Shown here in pieces: positions 25,954 through 34,459 of a stretch of 64,000 nucleotides of DNA. The notes below the pieces were generated by a model, which made no database searches, was not told where the DNA came from, and saw only the letters and a program-made list of their open reading frames with translations. The DNA comes from Sphingobacterium paucimobilis HER1398 (GTDB lineage: Bacteria > Bacteroidota > Bacteroidia > Sphingobacteriales > Sphingobacteriaceae): positions 1 through 64,000 of the forward strand of contig NZ_ATDL01000012.1 of assembly GCF_000416985.1 (NCBI RefSeq). The letters are read 5' to 3'. Both the position numbers and the translations under genes were made by a program. Numbering within the stretch: position 1 is the first letter of the stretch; each line of letters starts with the position of its first letter.

Positions 25954-26895
25954 TCAAGATCTCAACGAACGAATGTGTTCTATCTCTCGATTTCGCATAA
26001 CATTATACTTATCTGTCGTAAATAAGATATCTTCAAGGGGCTTACTATCAAATCTCAGCCCCAAATGATAAAGTGAGCCATCATTGATATTAAATGGCCA
26101 TACAAAGTAGCTCATTCTCTCTTTAAAAGCTTGCTCTCTTTTACAAATGTTATACCACTTGTCTAAGTGCGCTTCATTATCTTTATCTAATGAGTTATAA
26201 AACCGTTTGAGTATATTATGGTCATTATTCGATTTTGCTGATTTTAAATATTCTTCAACTACGTTTAGATACTCCGTAAAAGTATCTTTAAATCGGTATT
26301 TTTCAACAGGAATACATTCTTCTTCATCGTAATATTCGTCCTCATAGCTGGTCTTCAAATACTTGTTTTCTAAATACCATGATTCAAGGAACTCGACATC
26401 AAGTGCCGATATATGGCTTCGGTCATGGATAGCTGCTATGGCTCGCTCGCGCAAATAGATCTGGTAATCTACCGAAGAGCTGTCATAGCCAATTTTATCC
26501 TCCTCATAGATTTTAAATTGCAAGAGATATTCATAAGATAAATCTTCATTACTTTCGCTATGAAGAATATAATTACTTTTTGGCTTGTCACACAAGGTTC
26601 TTATATCCGTCACAATCTCGTCGACTACGGTAATAACCAGTAAATAATTACAGTAAGATTCTTCATCAAAGAAAGCATATCCTTGCTCATTACTAGCTAA
26701 TTCGCCACAAGTAAATGGATCGTAGAAATGCTCATCCGCTAGGGACTCTATGTCAACTTTCTTGAAGAAACGATCGACTGTGTCTAGGAAACCTTCAACT
26801 GCAATACCGGAGTATATTCCCAAAGGATTTATTTTGCTTTGTAGATAGACTAAATCTCTATTCTGAAATGCGTCTAATACATTTTGTACTGTCAT
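25954..26895 (-). CDS. Hypothetical cytoplasmic acidic protein
   Basis: The 313-residue protein has no signal peptide or membrane helix. It is rich in Asp, Glu and Tyr (for example SYEDEYYDEEECIPVEKYRF around 193-212) and looks mainly helical in the second half. I recognise no domain. It stands alone between the fic remnant and an intergenic repeat. Its lone accessory position would fit a polymorphic-toxin immunity or phage-derived gene, but nothing shows this directly. The start ATG at 26895 is followed by a normal coding pattern. Confidence 0.55.
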   Translation of the reverse strand: MTVQNVLDAFQNRDLVYLQSKINPLGIYSGIAVEGFLDTVDRFFKKVDIESLADEHFYDPFTCGELASNEQGYAFFDEESYCNYLLVITVVDEIVTDIRTLCDKPKSNYILHSESNEDLSYEYLLQFKIYEEDKIGYDSSSVDYQIYLRERAIAAIHDRSHISALDVEFLESWYLENKYLKTSYEDEYYDEEECIPVEKYRFKDTFTEYLNVVEEYLKSAKSNNDHNILKRFYNSLDKDNEAHLDKWYNICKREQAFKERMSYFVWPFNINDGSLYHLGLRFDSKPLEDILFTTDKYNVMRNREIEHIRSLRS

Positions 26896-27059
26896 AATTT
26901 TAGAAAAATAAATTGGTTTTAATTAATCGCTAGTAGAACTGCATTATTTAAGAATTCAAACAATTATAAATATACTCATAAAAAATATAATTAAACATAC
27001 CTAAAACAGTAATGGCGTTTGTACGCGTTTCGCGTGTTCCACTGAAATAGGTTGATGAC

Positions 27060-27290
27060 CCATGATGGCGCGAGCTTTCAGCTCGTGTCTATTCAATTCT
27101 TATAGTTAATCATGGATTCATAATGATTACTCTGACAGTGGATACATCCAAAAAATAAATAACATTATACAAAAGAGCCCTTGCGGACGCAAGGGCTACA
27201 CCAAATCAGTTATAAACCGCGGGGGCGGTTCCTTTTTATGAATATCTAAATATAACCCTTATATATCTAAAATACAATACTATGGGTTTT
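27060..27290. repeat. Intergenic dispersed repeat, copy 1, with GC-rich hairpin
   Basis: The unit contains CAATTCTTATAGTTAATCAT followed by GGATTCATA, then AAAAATAAATAACATTATAC, a strong hairpin AGCCCTTGC-GGAC-GCAAGGGCT (27176-27197) and an AT-rich tail (ATATAACCCTTATATATCTA). Parts recur at about 28490-28605, 29405-29455 and 32040-32175. On the minus strand the hairpin is followed by CTTTTG, so it may also end the upstream minus-strand transcript. The rest of the 26896-27416 gap shows no gene. Confidence 0.6.
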
Positions 27291-27416
27291 ATCTCCCCTG
27301 TTAATAGTACCTGTTTCCAGAAGCCAGCAGTTATGTTTGCGCTAAAGAGCTAAGCCCTTAAAAAATAAGTTTGTCGCATGGACATCTTATATTTCACGTT
27401 AGCCACACTAGCCAGC

Positions 27417-28328
27417 TCAGTACTTACTTTGATGTTCTTTAATTATTCGATTTGAGATCATTATTTTTTCTTTCCGGATATTATCTAAGAAATATAGATC
27501 GGTAATGCCTGTCTTCTTTAGATGGTGAAAGAAATAAAAATCAAACGAGCCGCCAACAATTCCTTCTTCAGGCAAATAGACGAAACGGTCAATGCCTCGT
27601 TCGCTTTCAAACTGGAACCTATGTTTATTCCAGTCCAGATAGGTCCAAAATTGATAGGCAATCCTCCCGTCCGCTAGAGTATGCTTCATAGACAGATACT
27701 CTCTACGGTCTCTCAACCTATCCATCGTAGTGGAGTATACCGGAGACCGTAGAGTGTACAAAGGGAATTCGGTAGAGGGGTACGTCTGATTATATATCTT
27801 CTCCATTTCAAGAATAGTCACCTCGTCTAGATTGATATTTATCGTTCCAAAGACGTTGTTAAATACTTTTGGTCTATTGCGAATGGCGTAGAATTGTAGC
27901 AAACAGTTAGCAGGGACATAATATCGTCCTTCTTTACAGACAACAGGCTTATAAATGTTGAGATATTTCGTCTGTTCACCATAAACCCCATCAAACCTAC
28001 TCCATGTATTGGCCTCAAAGAGCTTCTGCATAGGTCCAAATTTTATTAAACTATCCTGCAATTGGTCAAAGGAAGTTTCTATCCAATCCTGACCAGTTTC
28101 CAAATCGGGTAAAACCGAGAACAGAATAAGGTTTTGTCCATCGCTGTTATTATAGGTAATATTGAATAACTCTATCTTATGGTCTATCGGATAAATATCT
28201 TTTGTGGATAGTACATGATGACTAAGTTTATACTTCGAATCTAAGGAATCAATTAAAAAGTACTTGCTCTGAGAAAAGCCTTGAAGACAAGTCAGTGCAA
28301 ATAAACAAAAGGTAAATATTCTTTTCAT
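27417..28328 (-). CDS. Hypothetical secreted protein
   Basis: I take the ATG at 28328, which gives a Sec signal peptide (MKRIFTFCLFALTCLQGFSQ) and a 303-residue protein. The longer frame only adds six residues before it. The mature part is rich in aromatic residues and looks beta-structured (for example RFQFESERGIDRFVYLPEEG). No known domain or lipobox is seen. It is a lone gene flanked on both sides by the dispersed repeat family. Confidence 0.6.
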   Translation of the reverse strand: MKRIFTFCLFALTCLQGFSQSKYFLIDSLDSKYKLSHHVLSTKDIYPIDHKIELFNITYNNSDGQNLILFSVLPDLETGQDWIETSFDQLQDSLIKFGPMQKLFEANTWSRFDGVYGEQTKYLNIYKPVVCKEGRYYVPANCLLQFYAIRNRPKVFNNVFGTININLDEVTILEMEKIYNQTYPSTEFPLYTLRSPVYSTTMDRLRDRREYLSMKHTLADGRIAYQFWTYLDWNKHRFQFESERGIDRFVYLPEEGIVGGSFDFYFFHHLKKTGITDLYFLDNIRKEKIMISNRIIKEHQSKY

Positions 28329-28489
28329 CATAACTATGGGGTGCATTTCGTTCCTGCGTTTCCTATTTTATGGTTGTAATTTACGGATTGTTCTATTGAA
28401 TTCATATTGGAAATGACTCTTCCTTTGGCGAGTCTCTGACCTAGTACGGAGTCAATCCCGCATTTGGGACAAATCCCCGAGCTGGTGAG

Positions 28490-28620
28490 AGCTTATAGCC
28501 CGTACCTATACAATTCTTATAATTAGGCATGGATTCATATTGATTTCTTTGACATGGGGGGGCAAAAAAAATAAATAAACATTATACAAGATAGCCCTCG
28601 CTGACTATAGTCAATTAACT
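28490..28620. repeat. Intergenic dispersed repeat, copy 2 (degenerate hairpin)
   Basis: It shares CAATTCTTATAATTAGGCAT followed by GGATTCATA, and AAATAAATAAACATTATACAA then GATAGCCCT, with copy 1. The downstream half of the hairpin has decayed. Nothing else coding is seen in the gap 28347-28762. Confidence 0.5.
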
Positions 28621-28762
28621 TATGAATCATACAGCTAAATTACAAAAACTGATTTAATTGCTTTGGCTTTATAGGTTAGTCCTATATATGATTAATGTTG
28701 GCGATTCATAAGGAATGAAAAAAGCACAGTGTTTCTGTCTATTGGTAAAAATGAATACATTA

Positions 28763-29398
28763 TTAATCAAAGTTCCAGTTAATGATTGGTAGCGACCTTT
28801 TCTGATTGACATTCCATAATCCTAATTGCATTCCCTTGAAATTTCTACTTCTATTTAGCAATCCAATCTGTAAGCCGGTGCCACTATGTATAAAGTTAAA
28901 TGCTGATATCTGCACACCAGACATGTAATACGAACTATTTGCAATGATTGAAAGCTGTACTCCATTTTGCTTGTCAATTATATTCCATCCTCCGGCCAAT
29001 GACAGTCCCTTTCCCAGTTTACCGTACTGCCCCACCGCGGCAATAGTCCATCCGTTATAATTACAATCACACCAAGAGCCTGTAGATAGATTTACCCCAT
29101 TGATCACTTCACTGTATTTGAAATCGCTTAGGTCAAAGGGCTCAGTAGCATTGGGAAAGCCATTCCCCATAAATGAAATGATTCCAATTCCCGGTACTTC
29201 AAGTCTAACACCATTCGTTTTAACGTTTCGACTATCAGCCATGGTAGACCCAAATCCAAATGAAAGCCCATTGTACTCGGTATTTGAAGTATGGAAAGTG
29301 CCAATGGCTCTTTTTTTGACAGTTATACTTTCTTGAGAAAATGCTAACGAGCAACATGTAAAAAAAGTCAATAAAGCTGATAAGAATAACTTGTTCAT
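28763..29398 (-). CDS. Secreted protein with LA_2272-like GLQIGLxN repeats
   Basis: The 211-residue protein has a Sec signal peptide (cleavage near CSLAFSQ, ~22). Several Gly/Asn-rich strand repeats lie in the C-terminal half: GVQLSIIANSSYYMSG, GVQISAFNF, GLQIGLLNRSRNFKG, MQLGLWNVNQ. These match the beta repeat of LA_2272-type surface proteins. The last strand ends with an aromatic residue followed by Asp. I infer an outer-surface or outer-membrane-associated protein of unknown role. Confidence 0.6.
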   Translation of the reverse strand: MNKLFLSALLTFFTCCSLAFSQESITVKKRAIGTFHTSNTEYNGLSFGFGSTMADSRNVKTNGVRLEVPGIGIISFMGNGFPNATEPFDLSDFKYSEVINGVNLSTGSWCDCNYNGWTIAAVGQYGKLGKGLSLAGGWNIIDKQNGVQLSIIANSSYYMSGVQISAFNFIHSGTGLQIGLLNRSRNFKGMQLGLWNVNQKRSLPIINWNFD

Positions 29399-29404
29399 AA
29401 TGTT

Positions 29405-29455
29405 TAAGCAATTGTAATTCCGCAGGGATGAGGTTTCTTTTTATGAATATATAAC
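29405..29455. repeat. Intergenic dispersed repeat, copy 3 (right part only)
   Basis: It contains AATTCCGCAGGGATGAGGTT and TTTTTATGAATATATAACT, matching the segment that follows the hairpin in the copies at 27.2 and 32.1 kb. The hairpin itself is absent. Confidence 0.4.
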
Positions 29456-29496
29456 TGTCATTAATTGATTGTCGACAGAGTTTACCTCGACCGGAC

Positions 29497-30186
29497 CTAT
29501 TCTTTACAGACAGTCTGCAGATGAGCTGTATATTCTTTAGTAATCGGAAGGCCACCCAATGCCTGACATTCGCGATAATACTTCCATGCTGCTTTACAAT
29601 TGTTATTTAAAAGATGAGTCATTGACAGTTTGATCAGTGTGTTTTGATCCTTATCATCTATCCCATAGGATTTTTCGAATAAGCTGAGTGCCTGATCTAA
29701 TTCTTTTGTATTACTGTTTTCTCCCTGTTGGAACTTGATCATATAATAAGTCGCTAAATCCGTAAGTAAATGTGTATTCTGCGGATTCTCTCGCAGCCCT
29801 ATCTCATACTGCTCTTTAGCTTTATCCGGCATCGACTGTGTCATATATACTCCACCGAACCCCCAATAGATATCTGTGTTGGTACTATCAACCAGATAGG
29901 CCTGATTGAATCGGTACATGGCCGTCTTAACATCTCCCTTATAAAGATAGTCAAAACCGATTTTTATCAATTCGTCCGAAGCTAGTCTTTTATTGTCTCT
30001 ATACTTATCCTCGCTAAGAATTTCATCTAAAAAGTCTTTGTCAGCAGCCAACTGTTCTTTGCTTTTCTGGACACCTCCATACTTTGGCAACATTCTGATG
30101 TCTTCAGCGTTTTTATTCTCCTGTGCGCACGATGCAGTGGTAAAGAATAATAGAGAAAGGGTGACTATTCGGTTTATGATATGCAT
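29497..30186 (-). CDS. TPR-repeat lipoprotein
   Basis: The 229-residue protein has a lipoprotein signal peptide with lipobox TASC (Cys ~20). At least three tetratricopeptide-like repeats follow: IGFDYLYKGDVKTAMYRFNQ, IYWGFGGVYMTQSMPDKAKE and DKDQNTLIKLSMTHLLNNNC. It would be a periplasm-facing scaffold. Copies of such lone TPR lipoproteins are common in Bacteroidota and their partners cannot be told from the neighbourhood. Confidence 0.75.
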   Translation of the reverse strand: MHIINRIVTLSLLFFTTASCAQENKNAEDIRMLPKYGGVQKSKEQLAADKDFLDEILSEDKYRDNKRLASDELIKIGFDYLYKGDVKTAMYRFNQAYLVDSTNTDIYWGFGGVYMTQSMPDKAKEQYEIGLRENPQNTHLLTDLATYYMIKFQQGENSNTKELDQALSLFEKSYGIDDKDQNTLIKLSMTHLLNNNCKAAWKYYRECQALGGLPITKEYTAHLQTVCKE

Positions 30187-30303
30187 GGATCAATAATCAG
30201 TAAGTTAATCTCTACAAGATACTACTTTTTGCTTCATAATAAATATGGGGTTCGATATTAATTTGTGTCTTTTACTCACTCTACAATAGAGTGGTAAGCA
30301 TAT

Positions 30304-30504
30304 AATTACCATCTTCAAAGAAGAGGAATTGAAAGAGAATTCAACTGTCGCAAATTTTGCGACAGTTCAAAAAGAGGGCAAACGAACAGTAGAAAGAGAC
30401 GTAGAATATTACAAGTTGGACGTTATATCCCTACTACAAGACCTTCTTGAATATGCCAATGAGGTGAAGGTCTGGTGGATGATGGTTTTGAGGTGTCGGG
30501 ACTG
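30304..30504 (+). pseudogene. RhuM-family protein remnant
   Basis: The plus strand reads FKEEELKENSTVANFATVQK then EGKRTVERDVEYYKLDVI. This is the characteristic central stretch of RhuM family proteins, which normally continues ..VGYRVNS. Here the match stops after DVI and the frame ends at 30504. Both ends of the gene are gone. RhuM-type genes often occur in genomic islands. The remaining gap (30187-30567) shows no other feature. Confidence 0.6.
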
Positions 30505-30567
30505 AATACAACATGATATACAACAATATTATTATGAGCAGCCACTATCAGTATAGATTTAATAGGA

Positions 30568-31450
30568 TTACTGCCTTATTTGAATATATAGCTCATAGAA
30601 ATCTTTCCCCTTTTTTATCTGTTGCTGACCGACAGTTTTATCCAATTGCTTGAATGTAAGCGTTACTTCCTCTTTGTCAAAAAAGCTGTATTTGCAAAAG
30701 AGAAAGCCATTTAAATCAGATTCTCCGATAAGGTTTTCACCATGCCATACAGAAATATTGGCTACACCAATATTGGACGTGTTCCAAAAATGTCCAATCA
30801 ACGCAATGTCATATATTGAGCTATTACTTTGTGGAAAGTCGTATCTAATATTTGATTCTTTAAGCTGCAGGTCCAGTTCCTGAAGACCGATCTCGCCTCG
30901 CCTCCTATGGATGGAATCGATATTATCAACCGGGTACAGGTAGGAATTCCCAAGGTTGTCGAAGGCAGTCTGGCTGCCAATATAGTTGGTTTTTCCCTAG
31001 CCTAACATTTAGACGGTCCTGAAATATCGCATATTCGTGATTAGATATCTGACCACTTCTGAAAGCTTCTCCCATGAAGTGCTTATATTTTATTTGAGTC
31101 TCGAGGTCTGCGTGCTGGATGGTGTAGAAAAAAGCTTTGCTTGCTTTATCTGACAAGAGGGGCTTATCAAGCCAGCCAAATCTATCTAATATATTTAAAG
31201 CTATCCCGCGATTGATGGAGTCTTGGACGTTCATCGCATTTAGCCTTTCATTAAATTCTTTGGAGCCGTACCCGTATGTTTTCTGGGCTTCGTTTAGTTC
31301 TCTTCGGGTCAGCTGATCGGTGGTATATACTTTTTCTAGTTTTTCATTGATATTTTCTAATTCTACCTTCGTCTGACTGTAGGCCATCACACTGCCTAAT
31401 AATAAAACTGTACTGCACAGTAACGTGAGGAATGGTTTATATCGATACAT
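30568..31450 (-). pseudogene. DUF6624 secreted protein with a single frameshift
   Basis: Frame one starts at 31450 with a signal peptide (MYRYKPFLTLLCSTVLLLGS, then AYSQ) and carries the DUF6624-like core FFYTIQHADLETQIKYKHF and NVRLGKNQ. It then reads out of frame from about 30980. A one-base shift in the TATATTGG string (near 30977-30985) joins it to YIGSQTAFDNLGNSYLYPVD and on to YELYIQIRQ at 30568. The joined protein would be ~293 residues with the GKxQxYGxQ-type motif restored. It may be a recent pseudogene or a sequencing error. Confidence 0.75.
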
Positions 31451-31646
31451 ATAGCTACAATTTATTAATTATTTTCAGTTTGCGCAATTACTTATGTAGA
31501 ATTAGAGGCCGCATTTGTAATCTCTGATCTCTCATCGCTGTGCTGAAAGATAGCCCTCATCTGAAGACAGATTCTCCTTGCTTCTCAGAAATTATGTGTA
31601 TATTTATTTGTGCGCACATAGCTCACATCCAATAAAGCTATTAGAC

Positions 31647-31829
31647 ATGAGTAAACTAGACAAGTACAGAGACGGAAATAAAGGAGTATTAGATGTTGCC
31701 TTTTTCTTATCACCAATAGCAGGTGTATTTGCGCTTTTGTTTTCAACTACCCATTCACGCGCTATTAAGATCACTACCGTATTAGCTGCCATTACTGGAT
31801 TGATAGCTTCGGCAATCATATACGCATAG
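31647..31829 (+). CDS. Small two-helix membrane protein
   Basis: The 60-residue protein starts at the ATG at 31647 (MSKLDKYRDGNKGVLD). The hydrophobic part (VAFFLSPIAGVFALLFS and TTVLAAITGLIASAIIYA) suggests two transmembrane helices. The longer frame from 31578 adds an unlikely leader. A second small membrane ORF follows 10 bases later, so the pair may form an operon. No family is recognised. Confidence 0.5.
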   Translation: MSKLDKYRDGNKGVLDVAFFLSPIAGVFALLFSTTHSRAIKITTVLAAITGLIASAIIYA

Positions 31830-31838
31830 ATATGAATT

Positions 31839-31964
31839 ATGATCAAGCTCTATGGATTTTACATCAAGAATAAACGGTTTACGATAGCTGCGTTAGCAGC
31901 GATATATCTGGTCTACCAAATGGGCTATGCGGTCGGTAAATCCATCTACTTCTTGCTGAATTGA
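31839..31964 (+). CDS. Very small single-helix membrane protein
   Basis: A 41-codon frame (MIKLYGFYIKNKRFTIAALA, AIYLVYQMGYAVGK ...) has a basic N-terminal segment and one hydrophobic helix. It lies 10 bases after the 60-residue membrane protein on the same strand. Its length gives weak statistical support. Spacing and composition are the only evidence. Confidence 0.35.
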   Translation: MIKLYGFYIKNKRFTIAALAAIYLVYQMGYAVGKSIYFLLN

Positions 31965-32039
31965 TTTCTAGCACAAGCTCTATAGGACTTCATTCCAAAG
32001 GACAGCAGTTGTCTTTCTATTAACTAACATTTAATGGTT

Positions 32040-32175
32040 GCGAAATAAATAAACGCTATACAAGATAGCCCTTGCAGACTGCAAGGGCTATGTCTAACCT
32101 AATTATAACTCCGCAGGGATGCGGGTTTTAAAATTATGAACAATAAATATAACACTTATATATCTACTATACAAT
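32040..32175. repeat. Intergenic dispersed repeat, copy 4, with hairpin
   Basis: It contains GAAATAAATAAACGCTATAC, the hairpin AGCCCTTGCAG-ACTGCAAGGGCT (32067-32089), then ATAACTCCGCAGGGATGCGG and ATATAACACTTATATATCTA, following the order seen in copy 1. The remainder of the gap 31965-32481 is AT-rich and shows no gene. Confidence 0.6.
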
Positions 32176-32481
32176 AGGATATATTGAATCATAGCTATCC
32201 AAAATCGATATAGAGACTATGTACGAAATCTAAAAGTCTAAACAATATGCTTGGGACTGATTGAAAATACAACACATTTTATATCTTGCCTTTAATATGA
32301 GGTTGGTCACATGGGGGATTGCAACGGTGCTTTTATATTGACTTTTTTGTAATTTAGCGTATATTTTCAGCCATTAAAAAGATGCCCAGGATATTATCAT
32401 TTTTAATTATTGACAATATATAAACAGTTAAAAACGAATAACTTTTGTTAATGAGAGAGTTATGGAAAAGCAATCAAAACA

Positions 32482-32994
32482 ATGAAAAAAATACTATTAT
32501 TAGCATTTATGATAATCGCTAACTTGGCATTCTCACAAAAAGTAACCTTTAAAATTATAAAAGATAAAACTGAAGTAGATAACATTGGAGCCATTATACT
32601 TCATGTAGAAGTAATAAATAAGTCAAAAAATGACATAACTATTCTAAAACCTGCAACTGATTTCAATCAGAAATGGAGGTACTACGATGTTGAAATTGAC
32701 TGCAGCAATATACCTTTATGGTCAGCTGGGGATCAAGAAATGATAGATTATGAGGAATCCGATTTATTAGTTATTCCTGCAAAGTCTAAGGTTGAAATCA
32801 TCATAAATGGCAGGAAAAATGCGAATATGTTAGCTTGTGACTCTAGAACTTTTCAATTAAAACTCTTTTATGATGCAAAAGAATTAATAAATAGGACGGA
32901 AACTGGAAATCTTAATTCAGATGAAATACAAGTAGTAAAAAAGCTTACACCAATTAGAATAGAAAGTAAGAAAACGAGTATTGTAATGAACTAG
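32482..32994 (+). CDS. Hypothetical secreted protein
   Basis: The 170-residue protein has a textbook signal peptide (MKKILLLAFMIIANLAFSQ, cleavage ~19). A single beta-sandwich-like domain follows, of the kind seen in bacterial intracellular-inhibitor or Ig-like proteins (ILHVEVINKSKNDITILKPA; LVIPAKSKVEIIING). Two Cys residues could form a disulphide. The gene and its neighbour at 33146 are richer in A and T than the surroundings. Function unknown. Confidence 0.65.
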   Translation: MKKILLLAFMIIANLAFSQKVTFKIIKDKTEVDNIGAIILHVEVINKSKNDITILKPATDFNQKWRYYDVEIDCSNIPLWSAGDQEMIDYEESDLLVIPAKSKVEIIINGRKNANMLACDSRTFQLKLFYDAKELINRTETGNLNSDEIQVVKKLTPIRIESKKTSIVMN

Positions 32995-33145
32995 ATAAAA
33001 AATCAGTCTTTGGAGAGGGAGTAACTTAAACCAAAAAACGCTAATTATAAGAAATATAGATCGGTATTTTGGATTTGAAAAGTACTTTGTATAATTGTAA
33101 AGGATTTTCAGGACGAGACACGGAACGCACTTCACAAGTATAAAG

Positions 33146-33688
33146 ATGGAACTACCAAAATTTAAATATAGCCCAAACGCATATAAACTTGACCTTTTTG
33201 AAAATATTGAAGGTGTTTGCTCTATATGTAACGAAAAGAGACAAATTAAATATACGGGTTCATTCTATAGTATTGAAAGCCCTGAATACATTTGCCCTTG
33301 GTGTATCGCAAATGGGAAAGCATCCGAAAAATACAATGGAGATTTTAACGATTATTGTGGAATTGAGGGCGTTTCGCCTGACCCAAACGACCCTGAACCA
33401 AGTATTGAAAAAGAACACTTAATTGAAATTACAAACAGAACACCAAGTTATACTTCTTGGCAGCAAGAAGTATGGTTGACTCATTGTAATGAGCCTTGTG
33501 CTTTTATTGGATATGCGGACAGTAAATTAATCGAACCATTTTTAGACGAACTTAAAGATGATATTGAAAATTCAGGCATTCCAACAGAGTACATAACAAA
33601 AGGACTTACAAAAGACAGCGACTTAGGGGCTTACTTATTTCAATGTTTAGAATGCGGAAAACATAGACTTCACGTTGACTTTACATAA
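33146..33688 (+). CDS. CbrC-family (UPF0167) protein
   Basis: The 180-residue protein matches the CbrC family throughout: LPKFKYSPNAYKL at the start, CSICNEKRQIKYTG, YICPWCIANGKASEKY, WQQEVWLTHCNEPCAFIG, and LFQCLECGKHRLHVDF at the end. Four CxxC pairs suggest zinc binding. E. coli CbrC is linked to colicin E2 tolerance, but the family's biochemical role is unknown. It stands alone in the AT-rich accessory zone, which suggests horizontal gain. Confidence 0.85.
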   Translation: MELPKFKYSPNAYKLDLFENIEGVCSICNEKRQIKYTGSFYSIESPEYICPWCIANGKASEKYNGDFNDYCGIEGVSPDPNDPEPSIEKEHLIEITNRTPSYTSWQQEVWLTHCNEPCAFIGYADSKLIEPFLDELKDDIENSGIPTEYITKGLTKDSDLGAYLFQCLECGKHRLHVDFT

Positions 33689-33833
33689 AAAATACTGCTG
33701 CTAAAAGTATTGCCAAATGCGGGGCTAAATCATCTCTCTAAAAATAAACAGAAAACAGCAGATACAAAAAAGCACCATTCGAATGAACAGTACCTAGAAT
33801 ACATAAGCATACTTTTGAATTTAACTCACAAAA

Positions 33834-34292
33834 ATGCACATAACATTAAGACCTGTCACAGCAGACAACTATTATGATGTAAGCCTGTTGACTACGAACG
33901 TAGACGGAATTCCTACACTTGATGAAGAATTCATCTGTTGCAATGCACTCTCTCTCGCTGAATCGAAATACTTTCCCGATCTACAACCGCAAGCCTTATA
34001 TGATGGTGAAGTGCCTGTAGGGTTTATCCTATGGGGACCATACGTAAATGACCAGAACAACTATTGGGTATTACGATATATGATAGACTATCGCCATCAG
34101 GGGAAAGGCTATGGTAAAAGAGCTTTTCGCCTATTCATAGAAGAGCTGCGTATGTCCGAAGTTATTAGTGAACTGTATTTAGGCCTTGATCCAAGTAACA
34201 AAAAAGCAATTTCCCTTTATACTTCATGTGGATTCGAATTTACAGGGCACGAAAAAGATGGCGAAAAAGTGTATAGACTTCAAGTGCAATAA
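33834..34292 (+). CDS. GNAT-family N-acetyltransferase
   Basis: The 152-residue protein has the acetyl-CoA-binding motif A (RHQGKGYGKRAF, ~90-101), followed by the family's motif B region (LGLDPSNKKAISLYTSCGFE then FTGHEKDGEKVYRL). The layout resembles spermidine/diamine acetyltransferases of the BltD/PaiA type (TADNYYDVSLL at the start). The substrate cannot be told. No operon partner is evident. Confidence 0.85.
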   Translation: MHITLRPVTADNYYDVSLLTTNVDGIPTLDEEFICCNALSLAESKYFPDLQPQALYDGEVPVGFILWGPYVNDQNNYWVLRYMIDYRHQGKGYGKRAFRLFIEELRMSEVISELYLGLDPSNKKAISLYTSCGFEFTGHEKDGEKVYRLQVQ

Positions 34293-34459
34293 TAAAATCT
34301 ACAAACAAACCAGCGATTACATATTGGAAGATAAAGATTAAAATAGATTAGAGGAGTATCTGTCCATAAAAACAATTTAATATTGTAAAATGAAAGCTTC
34401 TTATTATCTTTAAAGATTAAATTTCACAATTACCATTTTATACTTGCCCCATATTATTT

